From positions 1-21,402 of IMG/VR virus record IMGVR_UViG_3300009616_000304: a stretch of DNA of 21,402 nucleotides, one strand, 5' to 3'. Origin of the DNA: a virus. This document shows, piece by piece, positions 12,238-18,294 of the stretch (within the stretch, counting starts at the first letter, position 1; each line of letters starts with the position of its first letter). The position numbers were made by a program, and so were the translations under genes. The notes under the pieces were generated by a model that saw nothing but the letters and a program-made list of their open reading frames with translations, did not search any database and was not told the origin of the DNA.

Positions 12238-12391
12238 GGGAATCTCTGCTCTTGGGTGGCAGCGGTCGCTTGTCCCACGGGGACCGCAGGTTGTAGCCCT
12301 TCGGTGGGAATAGGCGCAGGAGCCGCTCTAGCCGGTCGGACGGTGACTCGGGTGGCGGGGTCCACCCGCACATCGGGCACGGCTTACGCAT
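12230..12391 (-). CDS. 53-aa zinc-knuckle protein (MRKPCPMCGW...)
   Basis: A small ORF starting at the ATG of a junction motif (12389-12404). CPMCGW at residues 5-10 is a single CxxC knuckle; the rest is basic and Pro-rich (SPSDRLERLLRLFPPKGYNLRSPWDKRPLPP), so zinc binding would need dimerisation. It ends KSRDSHA, the SRDSH again coming from a junction motif. Overlap with the next start is 8 nt. No family is recognised. Confidence 0.65.
   Translation of the reverse strand: MRKPCPMCGWTPPPESPSDRLERLLRLFPPKGYNLRSPWDKRPLPPKSRDSHA
12235..12250 (-). repeat. junction motif copy (perfect)
   Basis: AGCAGAGATTCCCATG followed by CGTAAG, so the identity with the 12389 copy extends into the first codons of the downstream gene. 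Confidence 0.95.
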
Positions 12392-12620
12392 GGGAATCTC
12401 TGCTGAGCGGCTCGTTATCAGGGCGGGTGTTCAGCCGAGCCCTGAGCCGCCGCTCCACCTCATCGAAACAGGCACGACGCTGGGCGCGGGTAAGCGTCCA
12501 AACCCCGAACCCCCCGCCGACGGCCAGGCAAATCTCCTTCTCATCGAAACCGGCCTCGATGATGTAGTCAAGCGTCAGGGTCGGTGCGTCCCAGTGCATC
12601 TCCCCTTTGACGCGCGTCAC
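12384..12620 (-). CDS. unrecognised small protein ending in SRDSHA
   Basis: A 78-aa soluble protein. GTG 12620 is chosen because it overlaps the upstream TGA as GTGA. The ATG inside the junction motif upstream opens only a ~20-codon frame. The sequence has a helix-turn stretch (LTLDYIIEAGFDEKEICLAVGGGFGVWTLTRAQRRACFDEVERRLRAR split by a Gly-rich loop) and two Cys. It ends PLSRDSHA from the next motif copy. No family is recognised; a small DNA-binding or adaptor role is possible. Confidence 0.65.
   Translation of the reverse strand: MTRVKGEMHWDAPTLTLDYIIEAGFDEKEICLAVGGGFGVWTLTRAQRRACFDEVERRLRARLNTRPDNEPLSRDSHA
12389..12404 (-). repeat. junction motif copy (perfect)
   Basis: AGCAGAGATTCCCATG followed by CGTAAG; TGATAAC lies 9 nt upstream. 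Its ATG starts the 12230-12391 gene. Confidence 0.95.
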
Positions 12621-13084
12621 GTTCGATGCTCATGGGAATCTCTGCTATTAGCACGAACCGGCTCCGGCTCGTCCTCACGCTCCAACGGGTCGCCGCAGTT
12701 GTCGCACTCTGGAAACTCCATGTCATCCTGGGCGACGCAGGCCCACCCGCAACTCTCGCAGACGTACCTATGCGTAGTTTCAGACATCGCTAGCTCCCGT
12801 CGAATCTCTGCTATCAGCCCAGGACCTCGCCGACCCGCCAGCGGGCCGTCGTCATCCCACTCCTCGGTCCGCCATCCATCCCTCTCCAGGCGATCCAGGA
12901 CCAGGCTGGCGCCGCGTAGGAACCGCCGCGCCTTCTGGATCACGATGCGAGGGTTGCTGCCTACCACCAGCCGGGTCTCCTCGCGGTGACCATCGGCCGC
13001 ACTGATGACATCCAGATAGAACTCGACTTCTCCGGTGTCCACCCACCGGATGCCAGTCGGGGCAAGACGCGGCGCGTCAGCCAT
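12617..13084 (-). CDS. two-domain protein with C-terminal zinc ribbon, apparent gene fusion
   Basis: A 155-aa open frame. Residues ~1-95 form an unrecognised alpha/beta domain (GEVEFYLDVISAADGHREETRLVVG...); residues ~100-155 contain CESCGW...CDNCG, a rubredoxin-like ribbon, and end NSRDSHEHRT. The join falls on a junction motif (12801-12812) read in a different frame (IAEIRREL) from the usual SRDS. The ribbon has its own ATG at 12787 preceded by CGGGAG, so it may also be made alone as a 56-aa protein. In the SRDS frame the motif runs to a TGA overlapping that ATG, so this looks like a lost gene boundary. Confidence 0.65.
   Translation of the reverse strand: MADAPRLAPTGIRWVDTGEVEFYLDVISAADGHREETRLVVGSNPRIVIQKARRFLRGASLVLDRLERDGWRTEEWDDDGPLAGRRGPGLIAEIRRELAMSETTHRYVCESCGWACVAQDDMEFPECDNCGDPLEREDEPEPVRANSRDSHEHRT
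12631..12646 (-). repeat. junction motif copy (perfect)
   Basis: AGCAGAGATTCCCATG on the minus strand, encoding SRDSH at the end of the 12617 gene. Here the ATG does not open the main downstream frame. Confidence 0.95.
12801..12812 (-). repeat. junction motif copy in shifted frame
   Basis: AGCAGAGATTCG on the minus strand, inside the 12617-13084 open frame and 13 nt before the internal ATG at 12787. Confidence 0.8.
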
Positions 13085-13349
13085 GGTCTAAGTCTCTGTT
13101 TACCGGAGCAAGCCGCCAGATCACGTCCTCGGGCTTCGTGTCGGGACCGATCCACTCAGGGTATCCCTCGCGCCACACCCCGTCGATCCGCAGCAGCAGG
13201 GGGAAGTGATCCCCGCGACCGGCGAATAGGGCTGCGTTCTCCCGCTCCACCTCCCTCAGGAGTTCTGACTGGCAGAGGTACTCTGGATCGACGGTCGCGA
13301 GCATCGTCTTGATGTAGGCCATGCGCTCCGGGGTCAGGGCGTCAGCCAT
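13077..13349 (-). CDS. unrecognised small protein (MADALTPERMA...)
   Basis: A 90-aa soluble protein with a good GGAGGAG before ATG 13349. The N-terminal half is helical (PERMAYIKTMLATV ... LLREVERENAALFAG); the C-terminal half is aromatic and polar (LLRIDGVWREGYPEWIGPDTKPEDVIWRL). It ends VNRDLDHG from a diverged junction motif. Its first four residues (MADA) match the next gene downstream, so the shared boundary sequence extends into both starts. No family is recognised. Confidence 0.65.
   Translation of the reverse strand: MADALTPERMAYIKTMLATVDPEYLCQSELLREVERENAALFAGRGDHFPLLLRIDGVWREGYPEWIGPDTKPEDVIWRLAPVNRDLDHG
13090..13101 (-). repeat. junction motif copy (diverged)
   Basis: AAACAGAGACTT on the minus strand, in frame as NRDL; the next ATG follows after GACC. 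Confidence 0.65.
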
Positions 13350-13674
13350 GGCTCTCCTCCGAGTCTCTGCTTCCAGCGGTGTTATCAGCGCCAAAGAAGG
13401 CGAGCACCTCGGCGGACTCCGGGGGTACCGCTGCCTGAACCACCCGACGACCAGCGACAAACGCATTGAAGTCGTCTGCCGCGTGCCACCAGCACTGGAA
13501 ACCCCACACAACCGATCCATCCTCTAGCACGATCTTGGGGTTTGGGTGCTTGACGAGGCGTAGATAATCTCCGATCTCTCCAGGCGGGTAATCGTCTCCG
13601 ACATACTCACCAAAGCCGATCAGGCGCACCTCATCATCGTCAGCGCTCAAAATGGCAACCACGCGCTCGCTCAT
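13342..13674 (-). CDS. unrecognised acidic small protein
   Basis: A 110-aa protein overlapping the upstream stop by ATGA. It opens with a strand-rich segment (ERVVAILSADDDEVRLIGFGEYVGDDYPP), followed by PKIVLEDGSVVWGFQCWWHAADDFNAFV and a helical tail. The ADNTAGSRDSEESHG end is coded by a junction motif into which an ordinary GGAGGAG ribosome site has been set for the next gene. It looks like a small beta-rich domain; no family is recognised. Confidence 0.65.
   Translation of the reverse strand: MSERVVAILSADDDEVRLIGFGEYVGDDYPPGEIGDYLRLVKHPNPKIVLEDGSVVWGFQCWWHAADDFNAFVAGRRVVQAAVPPESAEVLAFFGADNTAGSRDSEESHG
13360..13371 (-). repeat. junction motif copy with added Shine-Dalgarno
   Basis: AGCAGAGACTCG then GAGGAGAGCC before the ATG; TGATAAC lies 9 nt upstream, as at the perfect copies. 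Confidence 0.75.
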
Positions 13675-14237
13675 GTCTCTCGCACTCCGAAGCTATCGGG
13701 CTCGGCGGCCCACTCCAGGGCGCACGGCGCGCAGAGCCGCCAGGGATTGTCCTCGCCGCCCTCGCCGTCCAGTTTCCCGTGACACGACGGGCAGCGGCCC
13801 ATGCGGGCCTCCTTCCACGCCGGGCCGATCTCTCCGGGGCCGAGCCCCAGGCGAACGTAGAGCGCCCGGTACTCCTCGGACGGCGGGGTGAGGACGAACG
13901 GCGGGGTGCCGATCTCCTCGGCGCTCATGCCGCCGCCCAGCGCGGAGAGCCGGTCTACCTCGCCCTGGAGCCGCGTGACCTCCTCGGTGAGCGTCTCCGC
14001 GATGGTGCGCCATTCCTCGGCGTCTCTGTTACCAGGCCGATCCTGGCAGTCGATGCCGCAGAGGGGGCAGGTGCCCACGTCGCGAAGGGCGCGGTGGTGC
14101 TCACACTCAGCGTCGTGACGGCCCGCAGCGGCAGCGGCCTGATGGGCAGGGCGGCAGCGGGTTCGCCAGGCGATCAGTTGCCCCTCGGTCACCCCGAGAA
14201 TCGCGGCGTCCAGGGAGAGGAGATCAGCGTCGTTCAT
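13671..14237 (-). CDS. protein with two Cys-pair (zinc-ribbon) regions
   Basis: A 188-aa protein overlapping the upstream gene by ATGA. The N-terminal part is helical (LLSLDAAILGVTEGQLIAWRTRC), then CPLCGIDC. A central coiled-coil helix (EEWRTIAETLTEEVTRLQGEVDRLSAL) follows, and a C-terminal ribbon CPSCHGKL...CAPC. Between the first knuckle and the coiled coil lies GNRDAEEW, coded by a junction-motif-like sequence, so this may be an old in-frame fusion of two cassette proteins. An adaptor or nucleic-acid-binding role is plausible but not shown. Confidence 0.65.
   Translation of the reverse strand: MNDADLLSLDAAILGVTEGQLIAWRTRCRPAHQAAAAAGRHDAECEHHRALRDVGTCPLCGIDCQDRPGNRDAEEWRTIAETLTEEVTRLQGEVDRLSALGGGMSAEEIGTPPFVLTPPSEEYRALYVRLGLGPGEIGPAWKEARMGRCPSCHGKLDGEGGEDNPWRLCAPCALEWAAEPDSFGVRET
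14021..14032 (-). repeat. junction-motif-like sequence inside a gene
   Basis: GTAACAGAGACG on the minus strand, in frame as GNRD. It is the most distant and least certain copy. Confidence 0.4.
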
Positions 14238-14524
14238 GCCGGAACCTCGGCGCTGATGGCGGGGGCGACCTCGAAGACGTGGACGATGATGAGCCCGCCG
14301 ATGAGATGGCCCATCCCGATGCTCCTGACAATCCGCAGCGAGGCCGGGATCTCCTGTCCGGTATTGATGCAGAGGTAGTGGTGCTCCGTCTCGGGGAGGG
14401 CATCCCCGTGGAGCGCCCAGATGCAGACGGTGCCGCCCCGCTCCCGGCAGTACAGCGGCGGATGGGTGAGGCGCACGGTGGTGACCCCGTCCAGCATGAG
14501 CGGGTACTTGAACACGGCGAGCAT
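14234..14524 (-). CDS. unrecognised small protein with possible metal site
   Basis: A 96-aa protein. ATG 14524 has GGGAG about 8 nt upstream; the longer open frame is a shadow of the previous gene. It has a short N-terminal strand (AVFKYPL), CRERGGTVCIWALHG, EHHYLCINTGQEIP, and a hydrophobic C-terminal strand pair (IGMGHLIGGLIIVHVFEV). It looks like a small beta-barrel-like phage protein. The opening 'vfkypl...v.lp...' resembles a family of short phage hypothetical proteins I have seen but cannot name. Confidence 0.6.
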   Translation of the reverse strand: MLAVFKYPLMLDGVTTVRLTHPPLYCRERGGTVCIWALHGDALPETEHHYLCINTGQEIPASLRIVRSIGMGHLIGGLIIVHVFEVAPAISAEVPA

Positions 14525-14537
14525 TGAGGATCTCCCT

Positions 14538-14891
14538 TTACGGTGATGGGGTTGCGGTAGTGAGCGGATAGAGGGAGGGCGGCGGGATCTCCGCCGTTGG
14601 CAGCGGGGTGGTGAGGTAGACGCCGGCGCAGGGCGACGATCCGGCGGGCGGCGGCCAGCTGGAGCACGCGGGGGTGGCATACGGCGTCGGCGTCGGGGTG
14701 CCGAACGTGAAGCTGGGCACCGGGGCGTAGGTCGGCCCCGTCCAGGTGCCGGAGGGCGTGAGGCTGGGCGTGGCCAGCTGCACCACGAGCGGAGAGCCCG
14801 GGCCGAGATCCCAGATCACCAGCACCACGACGCCAGCCACGACCAGGATGGCCAAGATCATGAGCAGGCCACGGAGGACGGCGGTCATCAT
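14538..14891 (-). CDS. membrane-anchored Thr/Pro-rich protein
   Basis: A 117-aa protein starting ATGATG with an ATGA overlap. Residues ~8-27 are a transmembrane helix or uncleaved signal (LLMILAILVVAGVVVLVIW). The rest is an extracytoplasmic Ser/Thr/Pro-rich chain (TPTPTPYATP) with two Cys (ACSSW...SPCAG) that could pair. The gene at 17271 has the same plan. Such proteins may coat the cell surface or act in superinfection exclusion, which is inference. Confidence 0.65.
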   Translation of the reverse strand: MMTAVLRGLLMILAILVVAGVVVLVIWDLGPGSPLVVQLATPSLTPSGTWTGPTYAPVPSFTFGTPTPTPYATPACSSWPPPAGSSPCAGVYLTTPLPTAEIPPPSLYPLTTATPSP

Positions 14892-15151
14892 CCACGCTCT
14901 CCGTCGGGGTGGCAGCGGTAGCAGCGGGCGGTGCCGGGCACGGCGGACAGCCGGAACGGCAGAGCCCGCTCAGCCGCCTCGCGGAGGACCTTCCCCGTGA
15001 CGGCTAGCGACACCCCGGCCTGCTCATCGAGGTCGAAGGTGCCGTCGGTGTGGAACCGCACCAGGCAGCGGCCGCAGTCGGAGCACATCTCCTCCTCGAT
15101 CACGGGAGCGTCGGGAGGCGGCGGTGCGGGACGCGACCAGGGGAGCCTCAT
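14888..15151 (-). CDS. small four-cysteine zinc protein
   Basis: An 87-aa protein overlapping the upstream stop by ATGA. The knuckles are CSDCGRC near residue 23 and CYRCH near the C-terminus; between them lies a segment like LVRFHTDGTFDLDEQAGVSLAVTGKVLREAAERALPFRL that probably forms strands and a helix. An N-terminal Pro-rich stretch precedes. No named family is recognised. Confidence 0.65.
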   Translation of the reverse strand: MRLPWSRPAPPPPDAPVIEEEMCSDCGRCLVRFHTDGTFDLDEQAGVSLAVTGKVLREAAERALPFRLSAVPGTARCYRCHPDGERG

Positions 15152-15447
15152 CGCCGCAGCATCCGGGGCGAGCCCGGGGCCGGGCCACGGCCCAGCCAGA
15201 GCAGCGCCATCCTGACCTTGGGCTCGCCGGGGTGGTGCTGGTGGAAGTGTGCCGCCACCATCCCGATCTGCTCCGTGTTCTCCCACTCGTCGCCGCAGAT
15301 GCGGCAGACCAGGGCGAAGTCGCGAAAGCCGTACCCGGCGGCGATGCTGCCCTCGGTGCGCCTCGGCACCTGGACGCCGTCGTCATTGACCCCCCAGGAG
15401 GCGGGCGGGTAGAGGACCCCGTACCGGGAGATCTCGGGACCGGCCAT
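15148..15447 (-). CDS. C2H2-type zinc-finger-like protein
   Basis: A 99-aa protein starting at ATG 15447 (TGATG overlap). The central CRICGDEWENTEQIGMVAAHFHQHHPG has a C-x2-C then H-x-H-x2-H arrangement like phage and archaeal C2H2-type fingers with a hydrophobic helix in between. The N-terminal ~45 residues hold a SRYGVLYPPASWGV stretch. It probably binds zinc and may bind DNA, RNA or protein. Confidence 0.65.
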   Translation of the reverse strand: MAGPEISRYGVLYPPASWGVNDDGVQVPRRTEGSIAAGYGFRDFALVCRICGDEWENTEQIGMVAAHFHQHHPGEPKVRMALLWLGRGPAPGSPRMLRR

Positions 15448-16007
15448 CACCCGTCCTCGCCGATGGTGATGATCAACCCCGCCTCGGCCCGCTGGATGCG
15501 GTCGCCAAGGTGGCGCAGCCCGTCGGGCAGCGGGGCCGTCCGCAGGGCCTCCAGTGCCTCGCTCCACCGCTCATCCATGTCCACCACGGGACCGGCCAGC
15601 GTCTCGGCGGCGGCGCGGATGACATCGGCGCGGAGCCCAAAGGCGGCGGCCTCGGCCTCGGTGGGGAGGCGGAAGTACACGGTCGCATAGGTCGAGTCGA
15701 AGTCGTCGTCCTCGTCGCTGAGGTACAGCGGGTTGCTGGGCAGCCGGTGGGTGATGATGCAGCCGGGGCACACGCAGTACGGCCCCTCGGAGGTCTCGGG
15801 GTAGCTGAGCGCCCAGTGGTCGCGGTTGCCGCCGCCGTTGCGGGTGTAGACGGCGACCCGGAGCTGGCCCGGCTCCGTGCGCTCCACCCAGGCGTCGCGG
15901 AAGCGTCCCACGTCGTCGGGTCGCAGCCCGACCAGGAGGAGCACGACATCGGAGCGGGGGGCGTCCCGTGCCCCTCCCGGAAAGACGAGGTCAAACATCG
16001 TGGACAT
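15447..16007 (-). CDS. phage-family protein with YTRNGGGNR and DDDFDSTYATVYF motifs
   Basis: A 186-aa protein. ATG 16007 has AGGAGG about 7 nt upstream. The motif series VAVYTRNGGGNRDHW ... YCVCPGCIITHRL ... LYLSDEDDDFDSTYATVYFRLP is, from memory, shared with hypothetical proteins in several actinobacterial and other phages (YTRNGGGNR ... P.Y..D.DDdFD.TYA...F). Its function is not known to me. The acidic cluster and Cys pair hint at metal binding. It is one of the best-conserved-looking proteins of this operon. Confidence 0.75.
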   Translation of the reverse strand: MSTMFDLVFPGGARDAPRSDVVLLLVGLRPDDVGRFRDAWVERTEPGQLRVAVYTRNGGGNRDHWALSYPETSEGPYCVCPGCIITHRLPSNPLYLSDEDDDFDSTYATVYFRLPTEAEAAAFGLRADVIRAAAETLAGPVVDMDERWSEALEALRTAPLPDGLRHLGDRIQRAEAGLIITIGEDG

Positions 16008-16365
16008 CGGATCCCTCCTGGTCGGGCGGGAAGTTGTACCCCTCCGAGAGGCCAGCCTGGCTGAGGTAGGCGGCGTGACGGCGCGCCACCTCAAGGTCGT
16101 CGGCGTAGGTGACGCGCCAGCACACTGACCCCACCGCTGCGGTGGGTGGGGTTGGGCGCATGTTGGGGAGCAGCTCCAGCAGGATCGGGAAGACACCCTC
16201 GCGCTGGATCAGCTGGGTGCCGAGTTCATTCCACTGCTCCGGGCTGGGCAGCGCGAACGTGCCCTCGGCGCCGGTGCGGGTGGCCACCCAGATGTGATCG
16301 ACGTGGATGCCGTCGCGGCAGGAGCCGCGCAGCCCGCACTGGTGCGGCGGGAGCATCTCACCCAT
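15991..16365 (-). CDS. unrecognised small protein with CxxxxxC and HVDH
   Basis: A 124-aa soluble protein. ATG 16365 overlaps the ASCH gene's stop by 8 nt; the longer frame is a shadow. The N-terminal part has HQCGLRGSCRDGIHVDHIWVAT, a possible metal site; the rest has strands (GTFALPS, SVCWRVTYADD) and helices. The end overlaps the next gene, whose ribosome site lies within it. No family is recognised. Confidence 0.6.
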   Translation of the reverse strand: MGEMLPPHQCGLRGSCRDGIHVDHIWVATRTGAEGTFALPSPEQWNELGTQLIQREGVFPILLELLPNMRPTPPTAAVGSVCWRVTYADDLEVARRHAAYLSQAGLSEGYNFPPDQEGSDVHDV

Positions 16366-16807
16366 CGCGTGGAGTCCAGGAGACGAGTAGGCCATCGGGT
16401 GGCGTCCACCCCCAGAGCCGCTGATGGCCCACGGCCGGGATCGGTCTCTCCAGGCGATGAATGTCGGCGAGGAGCCACGCCCAGCGCTGCGGCCCGTAGT
16501 CGCCCAGTGGCTCCTCCAACGGGCGGGCACGGAGGAGTGAGCGGACGGAGGAGTTATCGACAGAGAGGCAGCAGCGCAGTACACAGACGGCGACCACCGT
16601 GCCAGTCGGGAGGGCATCGACATCGACGCCCATGTACAACTGGGCGAGGTGGCGCTGGGTGTCGAAATAGGCCGAGGTGGGCCGTCCCCTGGCAGCGTGG
16701 ATGGCCAGCGGGCCACGGTAGCGCGTCGACCAGGAGCGCGTTTCGACGCTCTTGTCCCCCGCTGCGACCAGCGATGCCCACGGCTGGGTAAGCGTCAGCG
16801 CCTTCAC
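16358..16807 (-). CDS. ASCH-domain protein
   Basis: A 149-aa protein starting at GTG 16807 with a GTGA overlap. The opening KALTLTQPWASLVAAGDKSVETRSWSTRYRGPLAIHAAR is the classic N-terminus of phage ASCH domains, with the QPWA, K..E.R.W and RG.laIHA elements. The domain is a PUA-like beta barrel; some members deaminate or deacylate modified nucleosides (for example N4-acetylcytidine amidohydrolase) or bind RNA. The substrate here is unknown. A DRLERPIP...WGW segment near the end is also typical. Confidence 0.88.
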   Translation of the reverse strand: MKALTLTQPWASLVAAGDKSVETRSWSTRYRGPLAIHAARGRPTSAYFDTQRHLAQLYMGVDVDALPTGTVVAVCVLRCCLSVDNSSVRSLLRARPLEEPLGDYGPQRWAWLLADIHRLERPIPAVGHQRLWGWTPPDGLLVSWTPRDG

Positions 16808-17274
16808 GGGAGCCCCTCCACAAACCGATCCAGGGACGCGACCTCCTCGGTCCAGTGGCGGAGCGTGTCCCGTGCCTCGGCGAGGCGCTGGTGCGTCTCT
16901 CTGATCGCGCTCAGCGCTGGCCACCAGAGACGCGGAACCGCTGCGGTGCCGACGAGGAAGACGCTCTCGAGGGAGCAGCCCTGGGGGATGCCGACGAGTC
17001 GCCCGAAGAGGGCGGCCTCCCGGAGGGGGGCGGCCACCGGGAAGAGCCGGTAGTGGAAGCCGACGGCCCGTTCAGCGATCCAGGAGGCGAGGCCGATCAC
17101 ATCGTAGGCGCGGGCGAAGCCGTCCTCGGAGAAGAGAATGCAGACATCGCCGAGGTCCATGTAGGGGCGCCGGGGCAAGGCGCCTGGTGCAGTGACGGCG
17201 GGGAACTCCTGGACGATGGTGACGGCGCCCCCCCTACCCTCTGAGACGACCGGCCAACCCCATGGGCGGGTCAC
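16804..17274 (-). CDS. unrecognised soluble protein
   Basis: A 156-aa protein. GTG 17274 is preferred because it overlaps the upstream stop as GTGA; GTG 17283 is also possible. The middle (YMDLGDVCILFSEDGFARAYDVIGLASWIAERAVGFHYRLFPV) looks like alternating strands and helices, and the C-terminal ~50 residues are a helical, probably coiled-coil stretch (AIRETHQRLAEARDTLRHWTEEVASLDRFV). No family is recognised. Confidence 0.6.
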   Translation of the reverse strand: MTRPWGWPVVSEGRGGAVTIVQEFPAVTAPGALPRRPYMDLGDVCILFSEDGFARAYDVIGLASWIAERAVGFHYRLFPVAAPLREAALFGRLVGIPQGCSLESVFLVGTAAVPRLWWPALSAIRETHQRLAEARDTLRHWTEEVASLDRFVEGLP

Positions 17275-17480
17275 GTCCAGCACTCCCCGAGGGGGGTGGA
17301 GGCGGCCGACCCGCAGGGCGGCGGGGACGGGGTCGGGGTGCCCCAGCCCACCGCGTGGACGGGGGTCAGGGCCTCCCAGGCGAGCAGCGTCGCGAGGAAG
17401 GCGAGCGCGACCAGGAGCACGATGACCGGGAACGCCCCGGCGGCGCGCCGCGCGAGCCCGCTCATGGTCAGCGCCCTCAT
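17271..17480 (-). CDS. small membrane-anchored Thr/Pro-rich protein
   Basis: A 69-aa protein with an ATGA overlap. The N-terminus is basic, residues ~17-36 form a transmembrane helix (FPVIVLLVALAFLATLLAW), and the external tail has TPTPSPPP followed by two Cys in its last 16 residues. It has the same plan as the 14538 gene: one helix, a TPTP linker and a Cys pair. It probably sits in the membrane with the tail outside. Confidence 0.6.
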   Translation of the reverse strand: MRALTMSGLARRAAGAFPVIVLLVALAFLATLLAWEALTPVHAVGWGTPTPSPPPCGSAASTPLGECWT

Positions 17481-17638
17481 GGCAGACCCTGACCCCAGAG
17501 GGGGTTTCCCGTGCTCACCCAGCGGATGATCGCCCAGATCAGGACGGCCCAGAAGGCGATGCCGAAGAGGATCGCCCCGGCCCAGCCGATGATGGCATCG
17601 CGTCGGCGTCGGCGTCGCCATCTGCTGAGGTCATTCAT
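17477..17638 (-). CDS. 53-aa single-pass membrane protein
   Basis: A short ORF. ATG 17638 overlaps the previous stop as TGATG; a longer frame exists upstream but lies within that gene. The N-terminus is strongly basic (RWRRRRRRD), then a ~22-residue hydrophobic helix (IIGWAGAILFGIAFWAVLIWAII), then a short polar tail. The inside-positive rule puts the N-terminus in the cytoplasm. The function is unknown; it is one of several tiny membrane proteins in this operon. Confidence 0.6.
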   Translation of the reverse strand: MNDLSRWRRRRRRDAIIGWAGAILFGIAFWAVLIWAIIRWVSTGNPLWGQGLP

Positions 17639-18060
17639 CACCCCGTCCTCCGCTCGCACCACTCGACCAGGGCCAGGAGGTCATCGTCGGACATGGTGAA
17701 GTAGGCGTAGTAGCGGAAGGGAGAATCGGGGGTTGAGATCCCGGTGGCGGCGGCGAGGCGGTAGGCGAGGTCGCGACGGGCGTCGGCCTCTGCCTGCTCC
17801 CTATCGTGCTTGAGCTGCCTCTCGCTGTCGCGCAGCCGACGCTGCTCATGGACACCGCAGAGCGTCCCCACCTTGCGGCGGTTGAGACAGGGGTGGCCGT
17901 AGAGCATCGACGTGCAGCGCTCCTCGGGCGCGAGGTAGGGCTTGGCCACGGGCTGATCGTAGAAGTGGGGATGAGCGAGCCGCCACTCGGCAAGCGCGAG
18001 CACGGCCGTGGCCGCCTCCACCGCCACGACCTTGTCGCCGTCGACGTACATGAACTTCAT
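17638..18060 (-). CDS. protein with Cys/His metal site and helical tail
   Basis: A 140-aa protein preceded by GGAGG about 10 nt before ATG 18060. The central CTSMLYGHPCLNRRKVGTLCGVHEQRRL has the C..C..C-x2-H spacing of a small phage zinc site (GxPCxxxxxxGxxCxxH). An acidic/basic coiled coil follows (DSERQLKHDREQAEADARRDLAYRL) and a C-terminal TMSDDDLLALVEWCERR helix. The fold resembles small phage-encoded zinc proteins of unknown role. Confidence 0.65.
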   Translation of the reverse strand: MKFMYVDGDKVVAVEAATAVLALAEWRLAHPHFYDQPVAKPYLAPEERCTSMLYGHPCLNRRKVGTLCGVHEQRRLRDSERQLKHDREQAEADARRDLAYRLAAATGISTPDSPFRYYAYFTMSDDDLLALVEWCERRTG

Positions 18061-18099
18061 CGGATCAGCCTCCAGTGGGGGGTGGGTGGGTGCGGGGCT

Positions 18100-18294
18100 T
18101 CACAGCGGTGCGGTCTCCCAGCGGTGGACGGTGGATGCGACCGTCTCCAGGCCGCCGAGGCAGCCGTCGCAGATGGGCCGCCACGGGTGCTCCTGGCCGG
18201 GCGGCGCCACCCAGCGGAAGCGGAGGGAGGCTTGCCGCCCGCACCAGGCGCAGGGCCGAGCCCTATCCCTCCGCTCCATCGTCCCCACACTCAT
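18100..18294 (-). CDS. 64-aa zinc-ribbon protein
   Basis: A small protein overlapping the upstream stop by ATGA. CAWCG (~15-19) and CDGC (~42-45), separated by strand-forming sequence (ASLRFRWVAPPGQEHPWRPI), make a standard one-zinc ribbon. The C-terminal helix (LGGLETVASTVHRWE) follows. It is one of at least eight such small Cys-pair proteins in the minus-strand operon. A 39-nt gap holding a ribosome site separates it from the next gene. Confidence 0.7.
   Translation of the reverse strand: MSVGTMERRDRARPCAWCGRQASLRFRWVAPPGQEHPWRPICDGCLGGLETVASTVHRWETAPL

Noticed and set aside
11165-12646. Regular short repeats that might be a CRISPR array
   Set aside because: Spacing is irregular (about 140 to 930 nt), the sequence between copies is coding, and each copy sits at a gene boundary.
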